Below, piece by piece: positions 36,927 through 45,055 of a stretch of 64,000 nt of DNA. The position numbers and the translations under genes were made by a program. Source of the stretch: Carboxylicivirga sp. (GTDB lineage: Bacteria; Bacteroidota; Bacteroidia; Bacteroidales; Marinilabiliaceae); assembly GCA_025210475.1 (NCBI GenBank), contig JAOARW010000094.1, positions 62,001-126,000 of the forward strand. Direction: 5' to 3'. Each line of letters begins with the position of its first letter. Position 1 is the first letter of the stretch. The notes under the pieces were generated by a model. It had not been told where the DNA came from and ran no database searches. It was given only the letters and a program-made list of their open reading frames with translations.

Positions 36927-38828
36927 TTAATAGGCGCGTCCGCTATTTCCTTCCACAAAGTTGATAAACGAAGTATTTACTACCTTGTTACCACCTGGTG
37001 TAGGATAGTCGCCGGTAAAATACCAGTCTCCATTATCATCAGGGCAAGCTGCATGTAGATTTTCAACACTCTGATATACCAATTCCACCTCAGCATCGAT
37101 ATCTTCAGGACGCAGCATCTCGGCAATCTTATCAGAAATCTGTTCAGCTGTAAAAGGACGGTAAATATCCTTCACATGATTAACGATTTCTTCTTTTGGT
37201 AAAAACTGTTGCTCCTTACATTTCTTATAAACCTCATCGATAACATTCGCCTTACCACTTTCATTAAGCAATTCAATAGCTGCCGAAAAAGCACAGAAGT
37301 CTTTCAATTTAGCCATATCAATTCCATAACAATCCGGGTAACGAATTTGGGGAGCTGAAGAAACCACAATTATCTTCTTCGGATGCAAACGATCCAGAAT
37401 GCGAAGGATACTTTTCTTTAAAGTGGTACCGCGCACTATTGAATCATCAATAATAACCAGGGTATCTACTCCATTTTTCACTATTCCATATGTCACATCG
37501 TAAACGTGAGCGACCATATCATCACGGCTATCATCGTCTGCAATAAATGTGCGCATTTTCACATCTTTTATTGCAATCTTTTCAACACGAGGCTCCTTGC
37601 TCAAAATCTCATCCAACTTCTCAGGTGTAATATCCGAACCTAAATCCAGAATCTGCTGTTTTTTCACCTGATCCATTTCTTTTCGAACCCCATCCATCAT
37701 TCCGTAAAATGCTGTCTCGGCCGTATTGGGAATATATGAAAATACGGTGTTATCGATATCGTAATTAACTTTTTCGAGGATGGTTTTCGCCAATCGTCGC
37801 CCAAGTTCTTTACGCTCTTCATAAATTTTTCGATCACTTCCTCTTGAGAAATAGATTCGCTCGAAAGAACACGAACGGCGCTTTTGCGGTACACGCACCA
37901 ATTCCTCGCTTACACTTCCGTTTTTCTTAATGATCAGCGCATGACCTGGTTTAAGCTCCTTCACCTCCACCGAACGCACATTCATGGCTGTTTGTATTAC
38001 CGGACGCTCCGACGCTACTACCACAATTTCATCATCTGCATAATAACAGGCCGGACGAATACCCCATGGATCGCGTGTTACAAAGGCATCACCATGACCA
38101 ACTACACCTGCAATGGCATAACCACCATCCCATCGGCGGCTTGATCGTTCCAGAATTTCACGAATGTTCAACTCTTCTTCGATACATTCCGAGATCTCTT
38201 GGTTCGATTTGCCTTCATTCTTATATTTTCTGAAAAGCAATTGATTTTCTTCATCCAAAAAGTGACCAACATTCTCAAGGATTGTTACCGTATCGGTATA
38301 ATCTTTTGGGTGCTGCCCCAGCTCGGTTAATGACTGAAAAATCTCATCCACATTTGTCAGGTTGAAATTACCCGCCAAAGTCAGGTTACGAGAGCGCCAG
38401 TTATTTTCACGCATCACCGGATGCACATAATCGATGCTGTGATTACCAAAGGTTCCGTAGCGCAAATGCCCAAGATATAACTCTCCCGCAAATGGTAAAT
38501 GCGCCTTTGCATATACAGGATCATTTAAAAGCTCTGCATCTTTCTCCTGTTGCTTAATAAACGGCTCGTTAATCTTTTTAAAAACATCCTTTATCGGATT
38601 CGCCCTGTTGGAACGATGCCGGGAGAAATACTTCTGGCCGGCAGGCTGATCAATCTTCAGGTTAACGGCACCTGCTCCATCTTGTCCTCTATTGTGTTGC
38701 TTTTCCATCAGCAGATACAATTTGTTCAGGCCATAACGCCATGTACCATATTTCTCCTGATAATACTCAAGTGGTTTTAGCAAACGGATAAGAACAATCC
38801 CACATTCGTGCTTAATCTGGTCACTCAT
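36927..38828 (-). CDS. purF: PurF-like amidophosphoribosyltransferase, long Bacteroidota form
   Basis: The 633-residue protein begins MSDQIKHECGI, placing the nucleophilic Cys9 of the class II glutamine amidotransferase near the start as in PurF, and has NRGQDGAG and LGHLRYGTFG in the first domain. The phosphoribosyltransferase domain has TLVIIDDSIVRGTTL, the PRPP loop. The family makes phosphoribosylamine, the first step of purine synthesis. It is about 130-160 residues longer than canonical PurF, with inserts in the glutaminase half and an extra C-terminal part. Bacteroidota often have a second, normal PurF, so this one may have a different or regulatory role. Confidence 0.85.
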   Translation of the reverse strand: MSDQIKHECGIVLIRLLKPLEYYQEKYGTWRYGLNKLYLLMEKQHNRGQDGAGAVNLKIDQPAGQKYFSRHRSNRANPIKDVFKKINEPFIKQQEKDAELLNDPVYAKAHLPFAGELYLGHLRYGTFGNHSIDYVHPVMRENNWRSRNLTLAGNFNLTNVDEIFQSLTELGQHPKDYTDTVTILENVGHFLDEENQLLFRKYKNEGKSNQEISECIEEELNIREILERSSRRWDGGYAIAGVVGHGDAFVTRDPWGIRPACYYADDEIVVVASERPVIQTAMNVRSVEVKELKPGHALIIKKNGSVSEELVRVPQKRRSCSFERIYFSRGSDRKIYEERKELGRRLAKTILEKVNYDIDNTVFSYIPNTAETAFYGMMDGVRKEMDQVKKQQILDLGSDITPEKLDEILSKEPRVEKIAIKDVKMRTFIADDDSRDDMVAHVYDVTYGIVKNGVDTLVIIDDSIVRGTTLKKSILRILDRLHPKKIIVVSSAPQIRYPDCYGIDMAKLKDFCAFSAAIELLNESGKANVIDEVYKKCKEQQFLPKEEIVNHVKDIYRPFTAEQISDKIAEMLRPEDIDAEVELVYQSVENLHAACPDDNGDWYFTGDYPTPGGNKVVNTSFINFVEGNSGRAY

Positions 38829-38855
38829 GATTTTTTCCCTCTAAAAAATAAAGCG

Positions 38856-38886
38856 CAAATTTATTTCTATTTTTTCAATCACCCAA
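38856..38886 (-). promoter_or_regulatory. Bacteroidota-type promoter for the purF-like gene
   Basis: On the minus strand TTG (38886-38884), 20 bases, then TAAATTTG (38863-38856), matching the TAnnTTTG consensus, 28 bases before the start codon. Confidence 0.5.
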
Positions 38887-38904
38887 CCGGTATTGTAAAA
38901 AGAA

Positions 38905-38927
38905 AAAGCCGGAAAAATTCCGGCTTT
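38905..38927 (-). terminator. Terminator of the SPOR-domain gene
   Basis: AAAGCCGGAA pairs perfectly with TTCCGGCTTT around three bases; reading on the minus strand it is followed by TTCTTTTT. Confidence 0.85.
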
Positions 38928-38944
38928 GCACATTTCATATCTAT

Positions 38945-39394
38945 TTATAACTTATTCATTTTCACATTCCCATCCTTCACAATATAGCAGTTGGGAAACA
39001 ACTTTCTTAAATCATTAAGCAGGGGCAGCGCCTCATGCTTGTGTCGATAGTTTCCGACCCTTACACGCCACCAGGGCGAGGTAAAGGATAAATCAACATT
39101 ATTATCCGGAAAACTATTTAAAACCTTACTTTTTACTTTTAGTGCATTGCTTTTACCTGTAGGTCCCGAGCCGGAAAATAATTGTATTCGCCAACCATCA
39201 ACACCACTTCGACGGCGATTCACCTCACTTTGAATAATAACTAACTCTTCAATACCACTCTCATCGTAAATGGTAATCTTACCTTCTCCTTCCACTTGTT
39301 CCTGAAGAGCACTGGTAATGGTCTTGTCATCTTGCGCATTAGCCAAAAACGGCACCAGGCATAGTATTATAATCACTAGTTTTTGCATATTCAA
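38945..39394 (-). CDS. Exported SPOR-domain protein
   Basis: The 149-residue protein has a signal peptide (cleavage near ANAQ) and a C-terminal SPOR-like domain: GWRIQLFSGSGPTGKSNALK, VDLSFTSPWWRVRVGNYRHK and EALPLLNDLRKLFPNCYIVK. SPOR domains bind peptidoglycan lacking stem peptides, often at the division site. The second Met (MQKLVIIILC) is an equally good start. It is flanked by its own terminator and by a universal stress gene on the same strand, 34 bases upstream. Confidence 0.88.
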   Translation of the reverse strand: MNMQKLVIIILCLVPFLANAQDDKTITSALQEQVEGEGKITIYDESGIEELVIIQSEVNRRRSGVDGWRIQLFSGSGPTGKSNALKVKSKVLNSFPDNNVDLSFTSPWWRVRVGNYRHKHEALPLLNDLRKLFPNCYIVKDGNVKMNKL

Positions 39395-39428
39395 TCTGCT
39401 AATTGAAGAGGCAAAGATAATGATTAGA

Positions 39429-40271
39429 TTAATCTTTTGTTGGAATTACAAGAACTGGTTTCAAAGATTTATTAATCAACTCATTTGTAAAAGGTTGAAA
39501 CTCCCTGACGAAAGGATTACTGGTGTGATGTACATGCGTGGTTATTAAATCGATGGCCATCTCCTGCGCATAATTCATAATGTTTTTCGCATGATCTTTT
39601 CCCGTTAATTGATTATGAATTACCTCCACCTTAGCCCGGCTGCTCACAAATTTTTCAACCATGGATACAAATGAATTCATTTGCTGATTCATCCATTGAA
39701 TATCACTCGACTTTAAACCTGTAACATACACTTTGGCATCAAAAAGCCTGGCCACCCCAGCAATCGCCGGCACTTTTTTACGACTGGCAATGCTGTAATC
39801 CACCGGCAAGCAGATACTGTCAATGTCTCGCTTCAAATTCATGCGCTTGTTAACCACCAACACCGGACAGGGCGAATGAGCCACTAAACGATAAGCCGGA
39901 CTGCCCACCCACTTGTAAGTAGCCGACTCCCGATTATGCGATCCCATCACGATTAATGTTGAATCGCCATATTTGGCCTGATTACAAATCTCTTTAACAA
40001 TGTTACCTTCCCGAATTTTATAATCGAACAAACCACATTCAACATTATATTTTACTTTGAACTTGTTGTGCAGATGTTCGGCCCATTTTTCAACATCCTG
40101 GCTCATTCGGTCATCCGCTTCGTTATTGGTAAAAAACGGAACAATCACCGAATCTGTTTTAACATGAATAACGCGTACATTTGCCTGCAGATGATTAGCA
40201 ATGTCAATACCGTGTTCTAAAGCTATAAGCGACTCTTCAGAAAAATCGATTGGTACTAAAACTTCTTTCAT
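39429..40271 (-). CDS. Universal stress protein, two tandem domains
   Basis: The 280-residue protein holds two UspA domains. The first has the full nucleotide-binding motif (VLVPIDFSEESLIALEHG and VMGSHNRESATYKWVGSPAY...PVLVV); the second, from about residue 150, is degenerate, with PVDYSIASRKKVPAIAG and a weak end TTHVHHTSNPFVREF. Proteins of this type bind ATP and act in stress survival. It is divergent from miaB, with about 215 bases between the two. Confidence 0.9.
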   Translation of the reverse strand: MKEVLVPIDFSEESLIALEHGIDIANHLQANVRVIHVKTDSVIVPFFTNNEADDRMSQDVEKWAEHLHNKFKVKYNVECGLFDYKIREGNIVKEICNQAKYGDSTLIVMGSHNRESATYKWVGSPAYRLVAHSPCPVLVVNKRMNLKRDIDSICLPVDYSIASRKKVPAIAGVARLFDAKVYVTGLKSSDIQWMNQQMNSFVSMVEKFVSSRAKVEVIHNQLTGKDHAKNIMNYAQEMAIDLITTHVHHTSNPFVREFQPFTNELINKSLKPVLVIPTKD

Positions 40272-40408
40272 GGTGAGGAGGTTTTGAGATTCGTATTGTC
40301 AATAAAGTTATTGAATTACAATTTAAATAGCTAGTACCTAAGGCGCAATAGAGATTCCATATTTTGGAAAAACAATCTGAACGTTTCGGTAATTCAGAGC
40401 ATTTTTAC

Positions 40409-40438
40409 TTGTCTTTAAAAGTACAAGCATTAACTTTG
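40409..40438 (+). promoter_or_regulatory. Bacteroidota-type promoter for miaB
   Basis: TTG (40409-40411), 19 bases, TAACTTTG (40431-40438), a full match to TAnnTTTG, 48 bases before the miaB start. Confidence 0.6.
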
Positions 40439-40486
40439 CAGCTCCTAAAAAAATGACAATCAATAAGAAATATAAGCCAGGACAAA

Positions 40487-41848
40487 ATGATGGAGTTTAG
40501 TGATGTTAAGCCTGTAATAAAAAGTAAAAGTGGAAAAAAGCTTTTTATTGAAACCTATGGCTGCCAAATGAATGTGGCAGATAGTGAAGTTGTTGCATCT
40601 GTTATGGAAATGGATGGATATGGAGTTAGTTACGATATTAATGATGCCGATGCCATTTTTATAAATACCTGTTCGATAAGAGATAATGCCGAACAACGTG
40701 TAATGGGGCGTCTGAAGCAATTAACTGCCATGCGCAAAACCAAGCCTAAACTTATTATTGGAATTATTGGCTGTATGGCCGAAAGGGTTAAAGAATCATT
40801 ATTCGAACAAGGAGCTAATATTGTAGTTGGACCGGATGCTTATATGGATTTACCCAATTTGATTGGAATGGCCGAACGGGGTGATAAAGCAATCAATGTT
40901 GAATTATCGACCAATGAAACCTATGCCGATGTTATTCCTTCGCGCTTAAGTAAAAACAAAATATCGGGTTTTGTTTCCATCATGCGCGGCTGTAATAATT
41001 TCTGCTCTTATTGTATTGTGCCTTACACAAGAGGTCGCGAAAGAAGCCGACAGCCTGAAAGTATTAAAAAAGAAATTCAGGATTTATACGATAAAGGATT
41101 TAAAGAGGTAACCCTGTTGGGACAAAATGTTAACTCTTACAACTACGAAGCTGAAGGTTGTAACAACATGACTTTTCCTGGTTTATTAAATTTTGTAGCC
41201 GGAAACTTCCCAACCATGCGCATTCGTTTCACCACTTCCCATCCAAAAGATATGTGTGATGAAACACTGGAAGTAATGGCCAAACACAATAACATCTGTA
41301 AATTCATTCATTTGCCACTTCAATCGGGTAGCTCTAAAATTCTAAAACTAATGAACCGCAAATACGATCGCGAATGGTACATGGGGCGTATCGAAGCCAT
41401 TCGTCGCATATTACCGGGATGCGGATTATCAACAGATGTATTCTGCGGCTTCCATAATGAAACAGAAGAAGATCATCAGGAAACTCTAAGTTTGATGAAA
41501 TGGGCCGGATACGACTCTGCCTTTATGTTTAAGTACTCCGAGCGTCCTGGCACCTATGCGGCTAAAAACCTTGAAGACAACGTACCTGAAGCTATAAAAG
41601 GCCGACGTTTACAAGAGATCATTGATCTTCAGAATCAGCTGTCGTTTGAAAGTAGCCAGCGCGATATTGGGCAAACCTATGAAGTGTTGGTAGAAGGTAC
41701 CTCAAAAAAGTCAAAGGAGGAGTTATATGGTCGTACATCACAAAATAAAGTTGTTGTTTTCCCTAAAAAAGAATTCAAAACCGGCGATTTGGTAAATGTG
41801 GTGATTAAAGAAGCCACTCAGGCAACTTTAAAAGGCGAAGCGATTTAA
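40487..41848 (+). CDS. miaB: tRNA-2-methylthio-N6-dimethylallyladenosine synthase
   Basis: The 453-residue protein is a methylthiotransferase: an N-terminal UPF0004 domain (FIETYGCQMNVADSE, INTCSIRDNAEQR, GCMAERVKE with three cluster cysteines), a radical SAM domain with MRGCNNFCSYCIVPYTRGRE and a C-terminal TRAM domain (residues about 385-450). It adds the methylthio group to A37 of tRNAs reading UNN codons. Length and the SIRDNAEQR wording separate it from RimO and MtaB. A carboxymuconolactone decarboxylase-like gene follows. Confidence 0.97.
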   Translation: MMEFSDVKPVIKSKSGKKLFIETYGCQMNVADSEVVASVMEMDGYGVSYDINDADAIFINTCSIRDNAEQRVMGRLKQLTAMRKTKPKLIIGIIGCMAERVKESLFEQGANIVVGPDAYMDLPNLIGMAERGDKAINVELSTNETYADVIPSRLSKNKISGFVSIMRGCNNFCSYCIVPYTRGRERSRQPESIKKEIQDLYDKGFKEVTLLGQNVNSYNYEAEGCNNMTFPGLLNFVAGNFPTMRIRFTTSHPKDMCDETLEVMAKHNNICKFIHLPLQSGSSKILKLMNRKYDREWYMGRIEAIRRILPGCGLSTDVFCGFHNETEEDHQETLSLMKWAGYDSAFMFKYSERPGTYAAKNLEDNVPEAIKGRRLQEIIDLQNQLSFESSQRDIGQTYEVLVEGTSKKSKEELYGRTSQNKVVVFPKKEFKTGDLVNVVIKEATQATLKGEAI

Positions 41849-41896
41849 TCTCAGAAATAAACCAACAAATAACCAAGCATTAAAACAATTAGAGTT

Positions 41897-42244
41897 ATGA
41901 ACGAAAAAGTAAAAGAGTTCAGACAATACCGGGAAGCCATGAATGAGAAAATATTGGCAGCCGATAATAAGGTAATGAAACGTATCTTTAATCTGGATAC
42001 CAATACTTATATGGAAGGTGCCTTATCGACCAGAGTAAAGGAAATGCTTGGTTTGGTGAGCTCCATGGTGCTACGATGCGACGATTGCATCAAGTATCAC
42101 CTCGAAAAGTGTTACGAACAAGGTGTTACAACTGATGAAATGATGGAAATCTTTGCTGTTGCCAACCTGGTAGGTGGAACCATAGTTATTCCACATACAC
42201 GAAGAGCAATCGAATATTGGGAAATTATAAACCAGGAGGCATAG
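41897..42244 (+). CDS. Carboxymuconolactone decarboxylase / AhpD-like protein
   Basis: The 115-residue protein has the all-helical AhpD-like fold with the CxxC motif in LRCDDCIKYHLEKCYEQG, and a later VANLVGGTIVIPHTRRA helix. Such proteins can be alkylhydroperoxidases or decarboxylases; the CxxC with a nearby His points to the redox type. It is 48 bases after miaB and may be transcribed with it. Convergent with the STAS gene. Confidence 0.88.
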   Translation: MNEKVKEFRQYREAMNEKILAADNKVMKRIFNLDTNTYMEGALSTRVKEMLGLVSSMVLRCDDCIKYHLEKCYEQGVTTDEMMEIFAVANLVGGTIVIPHTRRAIEYWEIINQEA

Positions 42245-42263
42245 CCTCCTGGTATCCTTAACT

Positions 42264-42608
42264 TTAAACCATTAACAGGTCATCAGAAAAGGGCTTTGGA
42301 CGGTCACAAAAAAAGAAATAATTGTCGAGGTCGTACTTTTTCATTGACTCAAGTACCTCCTCCTTCACGTTAAACAAGCTCAACTGACTTTGATTCATTT
42401 CCGATAAGCGTTGGCCTGCCATTAAAGTATTCAACCCCTCTGCATCAACATTTTCTACCTTCTCCAAATCCACAAAAAGATTTGTAAAAGGTTTCTTTAA
42501 TATATCCATCATTTGATTTCTGAAGTCATTAGATGTTTTAAGATCTAATTTCTCCTTTTTCTCAAAGGATATTAACGTGGTGTTTTTAAATACTTTTACT
42601 CGTATCAT
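42264..42608 (-). CDS. STAS-domain protein (anti-anti-sigma type)
   Basis: The start at 42608 (MIRVKVFKNTTLISFEKKEK) is chosen because the 14 residues before it in the open frame lack the domain pattern. The 114-residue protein is a lone STAS domain: a first beta strand, NLFVDLEKVENVDAEGLNTL as the central segment with the place of the usual phosphorylated Ser taken by ..DAEGL.., and a final helix VLESMKKYDLDNYF. The Ser seen in many anti-sigma antagonists is replaced by Ala, so classical phosphorylation may not occur. Family members work in partner switching. Confidence 0.8.
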   Translation of the reverse strand: MIRVKVFKNTTLISFEKKEKLDLKTSNDFRNQMMDILKKPFTNLFVDLEKVENVDAEGLNTLMAGQRLSEMNQSQLSLFNVKEEVLESMKKYDLDNYFFFCDRPKPFSDDLLMV

Positions 42609-43011
42609 AATATTGGATGTTTGACTCCATATCACCAAGCCATGTGCCACAAACCCTAAACACCTGACTATCTGCCTGTTTAAATTTCTACTATATTACT
42701 TTAATCCACAATACAGAATAGTTTCCATATTTTGGAATTTATCTCGTATTTGATTTCTCTTATACCATAAGCACGTAACACACTGTCATTCTGAACCTAA
42801 CACAGCATACCAATCAAAAGCATCTTTTGAATTCCTGTTTGATGGATCAGGATAATAAATAAGGAGGAGTTTTAAAAAAAATCAGACAGCATATAGCCGT
42901 AAGCCGTTAAGTATAACAACAGATAACACTTAGATAACTTCTTAATTGGGTATATAATTTCATAAACACAATACTTTGGGTTAATTTTGTCACAAACTTT
43001 ATTGAATAGAA
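42609..43011. other. Divergent intergenic region
   Basis: Holds promoters of the STAS gene and the acyltransferase. TAATTTTG at 42982-42989 fits a -7 box for the latter. No ORF, repeat or RNA gene is recognised. Confidence 0.5.
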
Positions 43012-44154
43012 ATGGGAAATGAAATAAACTTTGATTCGATTCGTCCATACAAAGACGAAGAGATTCATGAGGTATTTGAGCGTTTAGTGAGTGAAGTTAA
43101 CTTTCTGGAACTAATTAAGTTTTTATACCCTAACTTTTCAACCGAGCAATTCCTTAATAAATTATTAAACATACAGTCAATTCGCGAATTTCAAACAGAG
43201 GTCATTTATCCTTACGTCAAAGAAGTTCTGCGAACAACTACTAAAGGAATCACACATTCGGGACTGGATAAACTCGATCCGAAAGGACACTATTTGTTTA
43301 TATCAAATCATCGGGATATCGTATTGGATTCAGCCATTTTAAATATATTAATGGTTGAAAATAAATTAAATACCACCGAGATTGCCATTGGGGACAACCT
43401 TTTAATTTACCCGTGGATAACCGATTTGGTAAAGCTAAATAAATCCTTTATCGTTCAGCGAAACTTGCCGGTACGCCAAATGATGGAAAGCACTCAACGC
43501 TTATCCTCATACATTCGTCAAACATTAACAGAACGCAATCAGAGCATATGGATCGCACAACGTGAAGGCCGTTCGAAAGATGGTGACGACCGTACACAGG
43601 CCAGCCTGTTGAAGATGATTAACATGAGCGGCAATGGCGATTTCGTTAAAAACTTTGAGGAAATAAACATTGTACCACTTTCCATCTCCTACGAATACGA
43701 TCCGTGCGATTATTTAAAGGCACTTGAGTTTCAGCTTAAGCGGGATAATCCGGATTATAAAAAGTCGCAGTCCGATGACCTGAAGCACATGGGTGCAGGT
43801 CTTAGAGGTAGAAAAGGACGGGTTCACTTTGGTTTTGGCACACCGATTAAAACCGAACTCAACCAACTTGAGTCACTGGCTAAAAATGATCAGCTTCAAG
43901 GATTAGCCGAAATCATCGACAAACAAATTCATAACAATTATAAGTTCTACCCGGGTAACTTTATTGCTGACGATTTATTTACCAATCATCAGCGCCACAT
44001 CGATAAATACACCGAAGAAGATAAAAGTACATTCTTATCTTATCTGGATGAACATTTATCGCGAATTAAGGGCGATAAAGAATTCTTGCACAATGCCCTG
44101 TTGGAGATGTATGCCAACCCGGTTAAGAATTTTTATACCATCGACGAAAAGTAA
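43012..44154 (+). CDS. PlsC-like 1-acyl-glycerol-3-phosphate acyltransferase
   Basis: The 380-residue protein carries the HX4D catalytic motif in SNHRDIVLDS (about residues 97-106) and the second motif WIAQREGRSKDGDDRTQ. It lacks membrane helices beyond a weak one. The N-terminal 80 residues and the C-terminal 100 residues go beyond the core domain, as in larger bacterial acyltransferases of this family in Bacteroidota. It would acylate lysophosphatidate or a related lipid on the inner membrane. A clear terminator follows. Confidence 0.88.
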   Translation: MGNEINFDSIRPYKDEEIHEVFERLVSEVNFLELIKFLYPNFSTEQFLNKLLNIQSIREFQTEVIYPYVKEVLRTTTKGITHSGLDKLDPKGHYLFISNHRDIVLDSAILNILMVENKLNTTEIAIGDNLLIYPWITDLVKLNKSFIVQRNLPVRQMMESTQRLSSYIRQTLTERNQSIWIAQREGRSKDGDDRTQASLLKMINMSGNGDFVKNFEEINIVPLSISYEYDPCDYLKALEFQLKRDNPDYKKSQSDDLKHMGAGLRGRKGRVHFGFGTPIKTELNQLESLAKNDQLQGLAEIIDKQIHNNYKFYPGNFIADDLFTNHQRHIDKYTEEDKSTFLSYLDEHLSRIKGDKEFLHNALLEMYANPVKNFYTIDEK

Positions 44155-44176
44155 AAAACACATTATATTATTACGA

Positions 44177-44207
44177 AACGACTTGCTCACTGGAGCAAGT
44201 CGTTTTT
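44177..44207 (+). terminator. Rho-independent terminator after the acyltransferase
   Basis: AACGACTTGCTC pairs perfectly with GAGCAAGTCGTT around four bases, followed by TTT. Confidence 0.88.
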
Positions 44208-44219
44208 ATTACTGCCAAA

Positions 44220-44905
44220 TTAAGGCAAATCAAACTCAACTGATAAAATTCTCGGACGTGCCTCCCCTCTTGTTTCAACAACTTGGATACCTCCGGTTTG
44301 GGTTTGAAAACCATTTGTACTGTTCTCATCATTAACAAGTCCAATATCAGTAAGAAAATTGATGGTTTGTTGGCCCCCTTCCACTATAACTTTTCTAATG
44401 CCTTTGATTTTATTACGATGATTAAGAAGATGGTCTTTTCAATGAAATTAAAGTGATATTCTATAAAGAAAAAGGGCGCTAGCTCTGAAGTTTCAGAAAA
44501 GGTGATGTAGTCCCAAAGTTTCCCTTTAGTGTACTTGTATTTATATCCTTTATTCGCCAAAAGCGAGGATAATTTATCAAAACTTATACCAGATAAACAG
44601 ATGTAGACTATACCTTCACCTTCCTTAAGCAGTTTTGAATATTGCATCGAAATTGAATCTTTCGTTTTTCCGACAACAGTCATTATTTCTAAAGACGATT
44701 GATTGGCAAACTTGATATGTGCATTTTTTAATCCATTATGATGCAACCTGCCAGCCTTAATTGTAAAGCCTTTGTTTGAATATTCATCTATGGTCTTATC
44801 CAGATCATTCACTACTTCAATAATATGATCAATATAAATCTCCTGACAATTAGCATAAGAAGTAAAAGTCAAAATCAACAGTACCAGAAATGTTTTGAAG
44901 CTCAT
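44220..44905 (-). pseudogene. Exported glyoxalase-like (VOC) protein, frameshifted
   Basis: From ATG 44905 (MSFKTFLVLLILTF) a signal peptide and a Glyoxalase_3-like VOC domain are read (YIDHIIEVVNDLDKTIDEYS ... AHIKFANQSSLEIMTVVGKT ... PFFFIEYHF). The frame then runs into a meaningless tail and stops at 44384. In the next frame the natural continuation is open, HLLNHRNKIKGIRKVIVEGG and on to ILSVEFDLP, with stop at 44222-44220. Restoring one base at the T-run 44426-44429 (an A in the gene) gives one frame of 228 residues with KDHLLNH at the junction. It is a pseudogene or a sequence error. Confidence 0.8.
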
Positions 44906-45027
44906 GTCGAATATTCTTTTAACGATAAACCTTCTGTGTAACAAACCGCACTTAGTTACATTGACGGATATAAATATAATAATTTGGATAAGGACAGACT
45001 TTCACCAACTAATACGTTCTTAAATAT

Positions 45028-45035
45028 TACCTTTG
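45028..45035 (+). promoter_or_regulatory. -7 box TACCTTTG before the ABC-F gene
   Basis: Full match to TAnnTTTG, 20 bases before the start codon at 45056, which implies a very short leader. No clear -33 box is seen. Confidence 0.45.
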
Positions 45036-45055
45036 CCAACTGATATTTTTAGGTT

